A DNA stretch of 53,758 nt, from positions 1 to 53,758 of the forward strand of contig CAMYNG010000011.1 of NCBI GenBank assembly GCA_947259765.1, written 5' to 3'. Shown piece after piece: positions 53,581 to 53,758 of this stretch. Both the position numbers and the translations under genes were made by a program. The notes beneath the pieces are model-generated. The model saw nothing but the letters and a program-made list of their open reading frames with translations, did no database searches and was not told the origin of the DNA. Origin of the DNA: an uncultured Ectothiorhodospiraceae bacterium (GTDB lineage Bacteria > Pseudomonadota > Gammaproteobacteria > CAMYNG01). Each line of letters opens with the position of its first letter. Positions within the stretch are counted from its first letter, which is position 1.

Positions 53581-53758
53581 TCACTCAAAAGCATCCGCCT
53601 CCGCCTCCAGATAGGCCCAGCTGGCATTACGCCCGGAAAGTTGCTCGAAATTCACCAGCTTGCTGTAGGCAGACTGATCAAGGCTTTTGATGGCGTCCTG
53701 GACATCGGCACCTTGTTCCACCAGTTGAACCATGTGTGCGTGTAAAAGCTGTAAATAC
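53581..53758 (-). CDS. C-terminal end of a probable MBL-fold metallohydrolase
   Basis: The last 58 codons of a gene entering from the right edge. The translated end runs from YLQLLHAHMVQLVEQGADVQ to RNASWAYLEAEADAFE. The pattern resembles the C-terminus of metallo-beta-lactamase-fold proteins of the quinoprotein-relay/SoxH-like group. The metal site would be outside the window, so this is tentative. Confidence 0.5.
   Translation of the reverse strand, partial: YLQLLHAHMVQLVEQGADVQDAIKSLDQSAYSKLVNFEQLSGRNASWAYLEAEADAFE

Overview
The window reads as a chromosomal segment of a gammaproteobacterium outside the Enterobacterales, about half G+C by eye. The main evidence is the order argH / algZ-algR / hemC-hemD-hemX-hemY with a class I adenylate cyclase (cyaA) nearby, an arrangement known from Pseudomonas and relatives. 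ubiD, prlC, xth, a YgiM-type SH3 protein and srkA fit the same assignment. No transposase, integrase, CRISPR array, rRNA or convincing tRNA is visible. Genus cannot be decided from the sequence.

Layout. 1-3434 (minus) is the N-terminal 1144 residues of a very large SpvB / FG-GAP / RHS (YD-repeat) exported protein whose C-terminal end lies beyond the left edge. 3800-6433 (minus) is a bufferin-type copper-RiPP operon: precursor BufA (DUF2282), BufB (DUF692 multinuclear iron oxidase), BufC (DUF2063) and a DoxX membrane protein. 6676-11163 holds a DUF938 methyltransferase, cyaA and, divergently, a PAS/GGDEF protein whose GGDEF motif is degenerate. 11297-13442 (minus) holds a thiol-dioxygenase cupin, a small exported Sel1-repeat protein and a PstS-like binding protein, closed by a strong terminator. 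13443-14101 has no gene but carries a short inverted-repeat element. 14102-22584 is the argH, algZR, thioredoxin-like and hemCDXY block. 22548-24555 is a ferredoxin-type reductase and, divergently, an NAD-dependent epimerase.

24764-43693 is a carbohydrate-storage and sugar-phosphate region: alpha-glucan phosphorylase; an inserted chromate-transporter segment with two unknown genes; the minus-strand operon glgC-GH57-malQ; divergent glgB-glgA; a small SAP/4-Cys protein; gnd-zwf; and the convergent operon parA-like-pgl-glk. Together these genes can build glycogen (GlgC, GlgA, GlgB, perhaps the GH57 enzyme), degrade it (GlgP, MalQ, Glk) and feed glucose-6-phosphate into the oxidative pentose-phosphate route (Zwf, Pgl, Gnd).

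43878-53758 holds a periplasmic alpha-carbonic anhydrase, a DUF433-like protein, an SCP2-like protein, ubiD, xth, an SH3/coiled-coil membrane protein, oligopeptidase A, srkA, an unknown small protein and the 3' end of a probable metallo-beta-lactamase-fold gene.

Between genes there is a family of dispersed palindromic elements: three copies of one type (15677-15782, 47797-47867, 52966-53073) and two of a second type with TAACTGTTCC ends (13939-14024, 47751-47931). One copy of the first type sits inside a copy of the second. The strongest candidates for a second look are the bufferin operon, the SpvB/RHS protein with its near-identical 180-bp repeats, the nested palindromic elements, the ParA-like ATPase coupled to pgl and glk, and the compositionally distinct genes around the chromate transporter.
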